A stretch of 64,000 bases of DNA, taken from contig CM046330.1 of assembly GCA_025403435.1 (NCBI GenBank), positions 28,674,860 to 28,738,859 on the forward strand. Direction: 5' to 3'. This document shows, in pieces, positions 25,336-37,900 of this stretch (within the stretch, counting starts at the first letter, position 1; the number at the start of each line of letters is the position of its first letter). The translations under genes were made by a program, and so were the position numbers. Origin of the DNA: Artocarpus heterophyllus (lineage: Eukaryota; Streptophyta; Magnoliopsida; Rosales; Moraceae). Below the pieces are notes generated by a model. The model was given only the letters and a program-made list of their open reading frames with translations. It did not search any database and was not told where the DNA came from.

Positions 25336-27472
25336 GGACATCTTAAAAGCAAAGAAAATCTGAAACAATAAAAATTACATGGGGGCAGCTAACAAGAATA
25401 GGGAAGAGGACTAAGGAGGAGAAGGAGATAAGGAGTACCTACTGGGGCTGCTACTCAGTTGCTGGAGTTGTGGATGTCTTGTTGGGCTGCATTGCTTTGT
25501 TTTGCAGAAAATGAAGTCTCAAAAGGGGAGGTTTTATTCTACCAAAGAGAAATTTTTTTTGCTTTCAATTTTAGACTTCAACAAAGGCCAAATGATAGCC
25601 AATCTCACATAAAAAAGGGGTCCAAAACTCACTCCAGAAGAAGGCCCGGTACAATGTAAAAAATGCCTTGATGACTCTTTCAGTTTGAGGCTAAAGCCTC
25701 AAACAACTTGAGGCAAGAATGCCTCAAGGCTTACGCCTCTTCCTCTAAAAGTGTAAGCCACAGTTCGTGCAAATAAAACATAAGTCTCAGAGCGCTCAAA
25801 GACTATCTCAGTTTGAAGCGCGTATCGAGGTGTACGCTTTTTTAAACCAGCCCGCCCTGAAGTTGACTCAGGAAACAAAAACAACAATAGATCTTCAATG
25901 TATTCTTTTAAATACTATCTTCATAGAACACAAATGGCACCATGGGTACAAACTAGTTCGGTTGGTGAGGTCTATTGACTGTCATACCATCAACCTAGTA
26001 ATAAAATCTATCTTTTACCAAGGATGGATTGGTTTATTGGGAAGAGAGGGGCTATCTCTCGTTATGTAGCCCATAAATAAGAGGAATGATGATAATAGTC
26101 AATGCGCAAAGTGCAAATTCGACCTTTTTTCATGCCCAATTGTCGGTAGATTTCAAATGAAGCTTAAAGTCTGAACATGATGTTGTGTTGGGACTTGGGA
26201 GTCGGGATTTCTATCTTCTTTTTTTAGCCAAGTGTTGGGATCTCTTTCTTATTTCTCTTCGTATTTTTTTTAATGGTCTTGCATTTATGTTCTATTTAGT
26301 AAGAAGAAAAGAAAATAGGAAGGATGCAAAAACTATGAAGGAAAGAAAATTGTATGAAAAGGAAAATTTTGATTTTTTTTCTTTACTTGTTTGGTATGTG
26401 AAAGTAGAAAGAAAATTATTTTATTTTCTTTTGTTTGATATTGTAAGAAAAACCAAAGGAATAGAAAACTACTACTAATACAATTACTATTTTCTTCAAA
26501 TATTATTTAGCTATTTCTTTAATTTGGCACTGATTTTTTTTTTTTTAGAATTTTGATAGAAAAGAAGGATAAATTGGTAACTTCACTTTCATTGTATTGT
26601 TGTCAAATTTTTTCCTCACGAAATCTACCCATATTTGGAGAGATTAATTTTGGTAAGAGCCATATGTCATTTCTTTCACCTATTTTTCCTTTCGATTTTA
26701 ATTTCTTTTCTACCAAACCCTACATCATATCAATTTCTATCACAAAATCCTCTTAATATTTTCCTTCCTTTTACTTTTTACTCGTACCAATCCAAGCATT
26801 AGTTTTGCTACTTATTCCTCTAACCAGATAATTAGTGTTGCTCATTATTACCAAAGATGTTTTGGATTCTTCCTTGCTGGTGTCCCCTAGTATGCTGGAG
26901 CTTTGATTTTACTCCATTTCAGGAGAGACCATCGGGAGAAATCAGGATATATTGCTTGCATGGTTACTTTAAGTAATTTCTTTCCTCCTTTTTTAAATTT
27001 TTACTTGTGGAAGAAATTGCTTGATCAATTTTATGCTTGCGAAATTTTGCTTCCGAGTTTTATACATGGTCAAATACTTGGCTTTCAATTTTATAAGAAA
27101 CATTGAAAAAATATTATCACAACGAAAAGAAAGGAAATACAACGAATAGGGTGAGGCATACTCAAAAGAAAGAAAAATAGGAAAAACGAAATAAAGCAAT
27201 AAAATTCCCAATACAATTTCAAACAACTTCAATCTAGCTTACGTAAAAGAAACAAAAAAAAAAAAAATCTTTGAAATCCCGGCGTGTAACAGCCAAAAAG
27301 TGGCCAAATGTCATGTCTTTTACTAAATAGCTATTGTTGAACTTAAAAAAAATAATAAAAGCGAGCGCACGCACACAAAAGAAAACAATGAAAGTGAAAT
27401 TTAAAATAAGTTGTGGTCCAATTTGTGTAGAAAATCATATTGCGCAAAAAATTCTAAAATAAAAATAAGGTT
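25336..27472. other. Intergenic, no supported gene
   Basis: AT-rich sequence with T-tracts (26238, 26530) and low-complexity reading frames. A stretch at about 26905-26960 (following TTTCAG) reads as a possible short exon, but nothing connects it to a recognisable protein. Apart from the hairpin cluster at 25688-25745, I see no structured element. Confidence 0.5.
25688..25745. repeat. Cluster of GAGGC/GCCTC hairpins
   Basis: Three back-to-back palindromes occur in about 60 bp: GAGGCTAAAGCCTC, TTGAGGCAAGAATGCCTCAA and a GGCTTACGCC-type unit. Each could fold into a short hairpin. This GAGGC-rich style occurs in some dispersed plant repeats, but I cannot assign a family. Confidence 0.6.
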
Positions 27473-28017
27473 CTAAGGTCCGTTTAGTAAATGAATTTAA
27501 ATTAGTGATTTGATCTGAGTTATGTGATTTGAATTAAGATTTGAACTAATGATTTAAATTGTTATTTGAATTGATGCTTAGACGTGCATTTAAGTTTTAA
27601 TCTGAGTATGGAATAAAATTAGAATTTGTGTTTGAAGAGATAATGAAAATAGTTTTTAATTTGTTAACAAATCTAATAAAATCTTATTGTTAATGATCTT
27701 AAAAATATGCAATATGGATCATAATTTACTCCTCTCTTAGCTAGAAACATAGTGAAAAATGATCATTTCAATTGGATATCAAATGAAGAAGTTATGATTT
27801 TTTTCTCAAACATAAGAGAGATAATTTTATTTTTACTATAGCAAAAATATCTGAGTATCAAGAGTTTAGGGGAGGTTAGAACTCTGAATACTTGAATTCT
27901 TGATACTCATTTGATTCAGATTTTGAGAGAAAGAAACATGTATCTAAAGATTCTTGATACTCGAATCCAAATTTGAGTCCATTGGATCCAAAGAATACCT
28001 AAAACAAACATGCCCTG
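27473..28017. mobile_element. Possible degenerate MITE
   Basis: The left end GGTCCGTTTAGTAAATG and the right end AAACAAACATGCCC look like the imperfect inverted termini (GG-CCGTTTGGT type) of small plant DNA transposons. Several ATTTGAAT/ATTCAAAT-type repeats lie inside. No clear target duplication was seen. Confidence 0.35.
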
Positions 28018-28164
28018 TATTTTCCCTCTAAAATTTTCAAAGTTAGTAGATTGGTGCCTGAACTTTTATTCGTTGGTCATTTTATATTATTAGATGTCTT
28101 AAATTTTAGCTTATAATTTCGTCCTCCGCGTGAGATAATTCCGACACTAATTTTTTTTGTTCAG

Positions 28165-28338
28165 GCTATTCTTCCTACAATTGCTATTGTCCTTGGTGTA
28201 AAGAAGGGATTTGATGACTGGTGGTCTCTCATCAAAGACCTTGCACAGCTTCTAAAGGAGATGCAGTGCATATCTACAGCTTCGTATTACTGTTTGTTTG
28301 TCTCTATATTTATACAATTCAGTGTGAATTCAAGGTAG
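28165..28338 (+). pseudogene. Orphan terminal-exon-like fragment
   Basis: After TTTTTTTTGTTCAG, a good 3' splice site, an open frame of 57 codons begins AILPTIAIVLGVKKGFDDWW, continues into an amphipathic stretch with LIKDLAQLLKEM, and stops at TAG (28336-28338). AATAAA-like signals follow. The composition and codon use look protein-coding, unlike the neighbouring DNA, so it is probably the last exon of a gene or a captured or left-over exon. I do not recognise the family, and I found no convincing upstream exons. Confidence 0.4.
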
Positions 28339-29434
28339 CAATTATAAGACGGTTGATTATGTATGTGTAATGCTGCAAATTGCAATAAACTATAATATAT
28401 AGAATACTAGAAGTTGACCTTGCTATATATGTATAATGTTTGTGAAGTTGTTGTGAGGAAAAGAGGGTACTTTATCATTGTTTTGTTGAAGCTGGTTACA
28501 AATTTAAGCACTTAACACTTATCGAGGCCTTCAGCAAACGAAAATTTCTACGAATTGTTTGAGATTTTATTTTTCTGAGAAAAAACAACAGCAGGAGCAA
28601 TTGTTCCAGCACTCTTAATGTATTTGTTTTTAGCTGCTAGCTGGTAAATTTACGTTTGGGTTATTAGCAATGTTAGTCTTTGAACTATAGATATTGTATT
28701 ACTTTGGTCCTTAATTTTTTTTTGCTTAATAAATTACTTTTTGAATTTATACTTGCAATTTAGTACTTGATACTAAAATTGACGAAATATTTCTAAACTT
28801 CAACAGATATAATGCCCTTACAATCATATAGTATTTGAAAGTTTTGAAGTAGTTGTATTAAATGCAAAATATTCTGTTAAATACTTTTAGTTACTATGTA
28901 ATAGAGATGTAATAATCTTTGTTAAAATTCAAAAATCCTCGCCAATTTTAACATAAAAAGCTAAAACTGCCAAAAAAATTGAAGTTTAGGAAAAATACTA
29001 GGTGTACTTTTACATTGTACTGTATTGTATTATTTGTTCTTGAACCAATGCCAATCCCAACCGTGACCTTCTCCTAACTCAACCCGAGTCCTGGCTCAAC
29101 TCTCAACCTTGATCTTAGATCGACCCCTAATTCGATCAAACTTACCCCATATTCTTTTGATCTTAGATCGACCTTGACACCACTTTAGATTGGCACCGAC
29201 TCCAATCTGCTTCAACTTGGCATAACCCAACTCCAATCATGCCTTGACCTAATTCTTAGCATAACCTTGACCTTAATCCTTGATAAAACATGTTACTCTC
29301 TTGCCTAACCCTAGTCTCAGCATGACCAAACCCACTCTAGCCCTAGCCTTGACTAGACCTCAACCTTGGTCCTATTTTAACCCTAGACTAATCTAGTCTT
29401 AACCTCAACCTCAGCCTGCATCCTTGATAGACCT
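28339..29434. other. Intergenic, with a degenerate CCTTGACC-type repeat
   Basis: AT-rich DNA with no gene up to about 29040. From 29045 to 29434 there are many imperfect repeats of ACCTTGACC, CCTTGATCTTAGATCGACC and CTAACTC type (for example at 29106 and 29158), which resume at 30231-30340 beyond the inserted element. This looks like a decayed minisatellite. Confidence 0.5.
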
Positions 29435-29442
29435 CTACTAAG

Positions 29443-30222
29443 TAGAGATGCAACAATGGGTTGGGGTCCGTGGGCTTGCACGGGCCCATCATGGTACGGC
29501 GATGGGTTGGCCCAGCACGGCCCGTCACTAGGCTAGGCCAACATATATTGGCCCATAAAAAATTATGGGCCAGGTCGGGCTGGGTCAAAATGTTTAGGGC
29601 CATCATAGGCCGACCCGTCCTGGCCCGTGTAAGGCCTATACAGGCCCACAATGGGCTAGCTCACCAAAGGCCCATTGTGACCCAATTTCATTTATAATGT
29701 TTTTTTTAGTAAACATCTTATGTATAATTATTTTGATTGTACCTTTTTTTTCTTATAAAGGTTTTGTCCCACTAGACTTAGAAAGATTTTTAACGAGGCA
29801 ATCGTAAAGAAAATATCCCTTTTCATATTTTCGTTGACAAATCAAACTTTTATATTTGTTAACTTGTTTAAAAATTCAAAAATAAAAAATAAAAAATAAA
29901 AATTGCATGTTTAGACAAGCTGGCCCATCTTGGCCCCCATCTAAATCCATGATGGGCCAAGATGGGCCTACCTATCCTAACTCGTAGATGAGCTCGAATG
30001 GGCCAACCCATTCAAGGTCCACAACATGGTCCAACCTGGCCCACAGCACGGCCCGATCCAGCCCACGTAAAATTGACTGGTGGTGTGGGTTGGGCCAAGG
30101 TAATTCTAATATGGGTCGACGGCCCACAAAATTCCTGGGCTGTGCTAGTACGGCCCATGGCCTGCATGGGCCTAAAGAGAACTAGCCAGGCCCGGCTGGG
30201 CCGATTTATTCTTGCATCTCTA
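29443..30222. mobile_element. GGGCC-rich non-autonomous hAT-like element (780 bp)
   Basis: Terminal inverted repeats TAGAGATGCAA (29443) and TTGCATCTCTA (ending 30222) are flanked by a near-perfect 8-bp target duplication, CTACTAAG (29435-29442) and CAACTAAG (30223-30230). An 8-bp duplication and a TAGAGATG-type terminus fit the hAT superfamily. The ends are filled with degenerate GGCCCA/TGGGCC repeats, while the middle (29700-29900) is AT-rich. The long reading frames on both strands are by-products of the GGGCC repeats and not genes. Confidence 0.8.
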
Positions 30223-30230
30223 CAACTAAG

Positions 30231-31534
30231 GCCCTAACTATGCTCTGTCCTCATCTTTGGCTCGACCTCAATCCTAATCCCTATTTGACCCCATTCAAGT
30301 CATGACCTTGACCAAGGTCCTAACCAAATTTCGACAATGCTCTGATATGTTTCACCAAATATGTTGTTTATGTACAAGGGAGGCTTTACCATGCTGGGAA
30401 AGAGAATAGTATTCTCTCCATTCCTAAACTTTAATACTAATAGTGGCTTTCATGTTTGTCAATGAGTAAAAGAGACGAATCCATTTGGGTGCAGTGGTAA
30501 AAAAATATAGAAATAATTAATAACAAATAACTGTAGAAATAAAATATTTGTGCATAATAAAAGTAGTTCATTATTATTGAAAAAAGGAGTTTTTATTTTT
30601 TACTTCTTAAAAGTATTTGAAGAAGACGTATTTGACCCAATTAAAGCATTTAATTATGTTAGTATTATTCTAATTTTTTCTAATAATAAGAGTTTTTAGT
30701 TTAAATTAGATTATAATCTTGCAAATTTAGTGTGCAATATCAAAATTTTCATTTATTTAATTGACAAAGGAAAAATTTAACTTTTTAAAGTTTGAGAAGA
30801 AAAAATTAGGGCCTGTTTGGTATTGCAATATAACAATTTAAGGTGCTTGATAAACTCTGTTTTTATTAAGTTGCACCAAAAATTACTGCCTAACGGAACA
30901 ATTTGAGAAGTAGACCATGGGTTATTTTTTTTAACATCTTTGACATTATAATTTAAAATTATGAAACTAACTTTATTATTAATCTACAATTCTCAATCTA
31001 TCTAATTTTATAACAAATTAAAATAACATTACTATCGGAAATTTGGAATTTATTTTTAAGTATTCTTTTCTTAGTATTATTGCAAGTTTGATAGCAACGT
31101 GGTATCAAAAATTTTCTTTTAGTTTTTTATATTATTTAATTTTTATAAACGTGTACAATTTATCTTCTCTAATAAAAGTAATTTTTCTTTTCCTTTAAAA
31201 AAGTAATTTTTCTTTCTAAAATCTGTTAAATAATAAAAAATTATTATTTTTTTAGTATTTTAACTTTAAAACTAAAACTATAAATGTACTTGATAAAATA
31301 AATATGTTTTCCCTATAATACAACTACGCTACAAGCATATACATTCTTAATTAAACATTTATAAATCTGTTTTTGGTATTTACGACGACATGAAAAAGAA
31401 ATTTACCAAAAGAATAAAACACAGCAACGACAAGAGAGCAAATGCCAAACTGACGGAGAAAGAAATTCATAAAATTATTTCTAAAACGACACCATTTAAA
31501 TTGTAGAGAAGCAAAACCAAGAATAAGGAAAGGT
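30231..31534 (+). other. Intergenic, EMF2 upstream region
   Basis: A short resumption of the ACCTTGACC-type repeat (to 30340) is followed by AT-rich sequence. An AGGGCCTGTTTGGTATTGCAA motif at about 30810 resembles a MITE terminus. The last few hundred bases should contain the EMF2 promoter, but I see no unambiguous TATA box or named motif. Confidence 0.4.
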
Positions 31535-31770
31535 CAAAAAGAGAGAGAGAGAGCACGGCAGCAGAAGCACCTAGAAAAATTAAAAAAAAGAAGAAGCATG
31601 AGACGGGTCTGTTGTCAGTGTGAGGAAGCAGCAACAGGTTGCCGAGGAGGAGTTCGATGAAGAAGACGATAACGAGGGCAGAAGAAGCAGAGAGACCAAA
31701 AGCACAGCAAACAACTTTCACAACTCTTCCATATTTGCTACTTTCTCAATCTCCTTTCTCCGGTGGCTCC
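31535..31770 (+). other. EMF2 5' non-coding exon (transcription start uncertain)
   Basis: A GA-rich leader-like segment ends in CTCC followed by GTAAGC (31771), a good donor. The next acceptor is TTTCAG at 31970-31975. The resulting 205-bp intron sits just before the start codon. The segment holds short upstream reading frames but none continues in frame into the EMF2 start. The left limit is a guess. Confidence 0.5.
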
Positions 31771-31997
31771 GTAAGCTTCTCCCTCTCTCTCTAAAACCTC
31801 CGCCCTAACTTTTCAATCCTGAAACGTGAAGCTTAAACGAGTTCTTGTTTTATTGATTTCGCCATTGCTGAATCGTATTTCGCGTTCAAATTCGTTGTTC
31901 TTTGAGTTCGTGTTTTGATTCAGCTGAGTTCTGAGGATTTCTTTGAAATTTTTTTTTTTCTGTTTGCAATTTCAGCTCCGGTAGAATAACGGACCAG

Positions 31998-34900
31998 ATG
32001 TGCCGACAACAATCGCGCGCACGTATGTCGGCGGAGGAGGAAATCGCTGCGGAAGAGAGCCTTTCCGTTTATTGCAAGCCTGTCGAGTTCTACAACATTC
32101 TTCAACGCCGCGCCATACGAAATGTGAGCTCTAAATGCCCTAATTTTCGTCCTTCGTACTTTTTATGCCTTTGTTTCCATTTATTGATTTCTCTGAATAG
32201 GGCATTGCTTGTTTTGAAATCCTTTACTTTCTGCTCTTGTTATTTCTTGTGACTTTTGTTGTTGGTGGTGTTGTTGTTGTTTTTTTTTTTTAGCCATCAT
32301 TTCTTCAAAGATGTTTGAGTTACAAAATAGAGGCAAAGCACAAAAGGAGGTAATGACCATGTTCAGTCTAGTTTTCTTGGAATTTCTCAATCTTTTTTAT
32401 GCGTATTAATGACTAATGATCTTTTCCCTGTACCTTGCTTGCAGCTTTTTTTCATATGCAACTGAGAATTTTTTTGTACCATGTTATTCTTACTTAGTGA
32501 GTAGTATTGTTTGAATGGTTAAATTTGAAGTTTTTTTTTTGTTATTATTTATTATTTTTCTTTTTACACTTCTTCTTTTGTCATCGTTAAGTGTATATGG
32601 AGTCTGTTTGGTGACTCTTAATTTGGAAATCTCGTGTCCCAAATAGGCTCACGTTTTTTTTCTTGGTTTTTTGTGGAAAAATAAATACTTGAAATAATGT
32701 ACAAAGGAAGAATCGTCAGCTGTATTTTCTCCTTCTTGGTGTGTTATGTGCAAGAATTATGGGGAAACTATAGATCATCTTTTGTTTCACTTTTCCTTGT
32801 CTAGGAGTCTCTGGAATAGTTTGCTTAATGAATTCCTTCTCGATGTAATTCTTTGTTGGTGGAAAATACACTTGACTTTGTAACCAGTAAGATGACAAAG
32901 GTTCTGTGGAAAAGTATGGTGATTTACTTGTTGTGGATGATATGGATGGAGAGGAATTCAGGCATTATTGAAGACAGGGCAATGAATTTGACGGAGGTTT
33001 TTGAGAAGGCCAAAGTTTCAGCTTCGTTGTGGGCTTTAATGGACAAAACTTTGGATTTTAATTTTTCTTTGATTGTCTTGAACTTTAAAGATGTTATTTG
33101 GGGGTTAGTTTTCCTTATTTAATTTAAGCTACTCTCCTTTTTGTTTTCATTATTTTGCTGTTTTATATTTTTTCCTCGGAGGATTTCCTGTCCTCTTTTC
33201 ATTGTTTTTGATGTTAAGGATATGAGGTTGCGGGTAGGGAAGGATATAAGTTTTTGTGGAAGCTTAAGAACTTGAAAGCTAAGGTAAGGAGTTGGAGTTT
33301 GGAGGATAGTAATGCTAATAAAGTAGAGAAGAGGAGGATTTTAAAAACATTGAGGAGATTGATCGTAAGAAGGGGGGACGAGTGGTTCGTTGGTCTCGTG
33401 GAGGAGAGGAGAAATTTGAAGTTTTCTCTTCATCGGCTAATTGAAAGGGAGGATTGGGCAGTTAGAATGAAATCTAAGTTTTCCTCGGCCAAAGATGGGG
33501 ATGCTAACACCAAACTATTCCATAGACTTTTGAGCCCTAGAAGGGTGTGCAATTCTATATACAAGTTGGAAACGGGTGCATGGGGGATTGTGGACGATGA
33601 AGGAGCTGTGGTTAATTTAATTACAGGGTTTTATAAGTATTTGTATAAACCTGCTACTTCTTTCTTTTGTGGGGTTGAAGGGTTCGAGTGGAGTCCTATA
33701 TCTACTGTGGTGGCTGCTTCGCTGGAAAGAACTTTCAAGGAAGACAAAGTTAAGCTAGCGGTTTTCAGTTGTGAGGGTAACAAAGCACCTGAGCCCGATG
33801 GATTTGCTATGATGTTTTTTCAAGAGTGCTGGCCGTTCATTAAAGAGGAGATTATAAAGGTTTTTGCTGAGTTTTCTAGGTCTGGGATTATTAACGTGGT
33901 TACTAATGAGACATGCATTTGTTTGATTCCAAAAAAAATAACTCCGTTCGCATCAAGGATTTTAGGCCTATTAGTCTTGTTACTAGCTTGTGCAAGATTA
34001 TTTCCAAGGTCTTGTTGTGTAGATTAAGAGATGTGCTTGAGGAAACCATTTCTGAAGTTCAAGGTGCTTTCGTGCCGGGGAGACATATTCTTGACCTTTC
34101 TTTAATTTTAACGAAGTTGTGGAGGATGTTACAGCTTCAGGGTAGAGAGGAGTGGCCTTCAAAGTTGACTTTGGAAAGGCGTATGACTGTGTAGAATGGA
34201 AATTTCTTTATTGTTTTATGGAAAGAAAAGCTTTCGGGGCTGTGTGGAGGAAGTGGATGCTTGGGTGTGTTAATTCGGCCTCTTTCTCGATTATGAATAA
34301 TGGTAGACCCCGAGGTAAATTTTGTGGTTCTAAAGAGGCCGTAGGCAAGGTGATCCATTATCTCTCTTATCTTTTCGCCCTTGTGGCTGATGGTTTGGGT
34401 TGGTTGGTTGATAGGGCAGTGGAGTGCTCTTTGTTCAATCCTCTTTCTGTTGGCAGATCTGGGGTGAAGGTCAGCCATTTACATTTTATTCTTCAGTACT
34501 CCCAACGAGGATAGTCCGTCTCATTTGTTAGTTGTTCTCCAAGTCTTTTGTTTAAGTTTTGGGCTTAAGGTTAACTCGGAGAAAAATCTTATTTTCGGGA
34601 TTAATGTGGATGATGATAATCTTCTTCCTTCGGCTGGTACCGTGGGATGCTCTGTGAGTTCGTGGCCTACTAAATATTTCGGTTTGCCCATCGGTGGTAA
34701 TCCTCGGCAGTGTGTTTTCTGGGAACCTATGATAGCTAAGATTGCGAAGCGTTTGGATGGTTGGAAACAAGATTTTTTTTTTTTTAATTTTTAATATCAA
34801 AAGGGGGCAGATTTACCCTCATTCAATCCGTTTTATCGTCCCTTCTGATTTACTACTTGTTGTTTCTAGAATTCCTATCGGAGTGGCATCAGAGATTGAA

Positions 34901-37900
34901 AAACTTATGAGGGATTTCTTTTAGGAAGGGTTTTCTGAGGAAGATGGGTCTCACCTTGTCGCTTGGGAGGTAGCTTGTAAACCAAAAAAAGGAGGGGGGC
35001 TTGGGGCATGGTAATATTAGGAAGAGAAACGAGGCTTTGTCGGCTAAGTGGTTATGGCGGTTTCCCTTGGAAAAAGATTCCCTTTGGCGTAAAGTGATTG
35101 CTGGGAAGTATGGGTTGAATTTGAATCAATGGGATGCAGGACCTGCTTCTAGAGTTTCTTATAGATGCCCTTGGAAGTCGGTTCAATTGATTGCGGAAAG
35201 ATTTTTATTTTTATTTTTCAGTGTGGAGGGTGGGGTCGGGGAAGGTGATAAGATTCTGGGAGGATGTGTGGTGTGTTGAGGAGGCTTTGTGTGTGAAGTT
35301 CCTGGCTCTCTACAGGCTTTCGAATGTTCACAATCAGCCTATTGGGACTTCTATTAATTCTTTTGGTGTGGAGGGCGAGTCTGGGAGGGGTTGCGCTTTG
35401 TGTTTAAACAGGAGTTTGACAATTAGGGAGCTAGGAGAGGTGTCCGATCTTATTTCTATATTGGACATGGTGGATATTAGGGGAGGCTCTCAAGACTTTC
35501 CATTATAGATCCCTGATTCTAATGGGTTATTTTCTGTTAACTCTTATTTCTCTGTTTTAACGGATAATCCTTTGGCCCCAAATTTTGAGTTTTTTGATAG
35601 AATTTGGAAAACCTGTATCCCTTCTAAAGTTCAAATTTTTTGTTGGCTGCTTGTCTTGGATAAATTGAATATTAACGATGTGCTGCAGCATAGAAGTCGG
35701 TTCGTCTATATCTCTCCAGATTGGTGTTGCTTATGCAAAGAATGATGGCGAGACTACTGATCATTTGTTCCTCCATTGTTCCTTCTTCTTTCATGTTTGG
35801 TCTCTTAGCTAGAGAGTTTGGCTTTGTCTGGGCTATGCCTAGGAATTGTAAGGATTTGCTTTTTCTTTTCTTGCCTCGAAGTTCTAGTGGCAGGGGTCGA
35901 GTCTTATGGAGGGTTGCTGTTATAGCCATTTTTTTGGGGTCTTTGGCTGGAAAGGAATAATAGATTTTGTAGGTGTTGAAGAAGATTATTTGATTATCTG
36001 GGACAAAATTAAATATTGGGTTTCTTTGTGGGTTATTAGGGTTAAAGCTTATGGAAATCCCATTTTTTCGGATTTGGTTAGGAATTGGGCTCCTTTTCTA
36101 CAGCCCTTTCTGAGGAAATCTCTTCCTCTTTTTTTTTTTTTTTTTTTTTTTCCCTTCTTTGATTAATAAAGTTCGTTTCTTTTCAAAACACACACACGCA
36201 CACCCACAAGAATTTACTTGTAACATTGGTTTTGCAAATTGTTAATTAAAAAATTTATATTTTTCTTCTACAAATTCATTTCTTTTACTAATCTTTAGAT
36301 AATTGTTTACCTTGGCAATTGCCTAATTCCAACTTTTATATTATTGGATTTTTTTGGATATATCTTTTAATGTGAGGAACGAATATGTTGAAAAGACTGA
36401 AGAGTAGTTGGAATTTGTTATTTATGTTTTGGCTTAAGCTTAAAGTCTGACTCAGGGAACTAATTTGGTTCTTTTGATTTGCAGAATACAAATGACAGTT
36501 TCCCTTTCAAGGGCTGACAACAACGGTGCACAAACTCAGAATTTGTTCCCTTTGTATGTTTTTTTGGCGAGGTTAGTTTCTGATGCTGCTGCTGCAGAGG
36601 TAAGAATGCAGGTGCATTTATTCATGTGAAATTTCAGTCAATGTATATTGTTTTAAATTTTATTCTACTATGTCCAGTTTTTACTGGAGATAGTTTTATA
36701 CAGTAGATTGTTATCCATTTTCTAACTGTAGTATTGTTTTTTTTAATAAAAAAGTACTCCGTTGTATATCGATTCAACCGAGCATGCATGCTAACCAATT
36801 CCGCTGGTGTTGAGGGGAGAAATCAATTTCAAGCAAATTTTGTTCTGCCTGATATGAATAAGTTGGCATCAGACGTTAAATCTGGCTCGATTTCCATCTT
36901 GCTTGTCAGCTTTGGTATGCACAAGTAATGTAATACAACTAATATGAATTAATTGGCATAAGGATCTCTTAATGAGTTTGACAATCTACTACTTTCTGGC
37001 AGCGGGAAACCAAAATTCTGTTTGTGGAACGATTCCTTCAAAGGGTGCTTTTGATATGGCTTCTTTTCCTTGTAAGATTTACTTAACTTGCTTCTTTGTT
37101 ATGTAATCTATTAGAATGGGGTTGCTATTTCAAATCCTTCTGAAATTTTATTATTATTATTATTGTTGTTGTTGTTTTACTAATTTTTGGGATATATATA
37201 AATATATATACATTTTTTTGTTTTTTGAAATGGGTCTTTGGGCGGATTTTTTAGAAATGTTTCTATGATGTGTGGGTTTAAAATTTTAACCGAACATGTC
37301 TTGAAAACCATTTTTATTTTTTCTGTTTTTGAAAATGGGAGAAAGCATCTCAAAAACAAAACCAAACGGGGCCATAGTGATTATCAATATCTAGATTTAT
37401 TATTTTAACTATGAATCTCCATTTTTTTATTTTTATTTTTATTTTTCAAATGCTTCGGGCCAGGGTAGCGTTTGTTTATTTGATTTAGGAAAACTCAGAA
37501 AAATTGGAAAACAAATTAGTGCAATAACATAAAGGTCTTTTATGAAAACTTTGTTGTTTCATTTGCTAAGAATCTTAGCTTATGGCTATGACAGCTTTTA
37601 GAATGACTCAATTACGGTTTCAGTTTCTATTTAAAAAAGAAAAAAAAAAAATTGACTCAATTATGGGAGACTACACGAGGATTGATAAAGAATAAATTAA
37701 ATTATTGGATAAAGAAATATTCCCGTTTGGTATTGTTTTGGAGTTTTTAGAAATATTTTTGCACGTTTTTGAGGCAAAAAGTTCAAAAACACTCTCAGCA
37801 TAATTCTCCAAAAATTCTCATTTTTCAAAACAAGTCCATTTTCACCTATTTTGAAAACGCTACCAAACAGGTTTGAGAAATATTGATTTTTGTTTGTCTT

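Noticed and set aside
29388..30237. Overlapping long ORFs on both strands in the GGGCC-rich region
   Set aside because: The frames arise from degenerate GGCCCA repeats of a non-coding DNA transposon and have no protein-like features.
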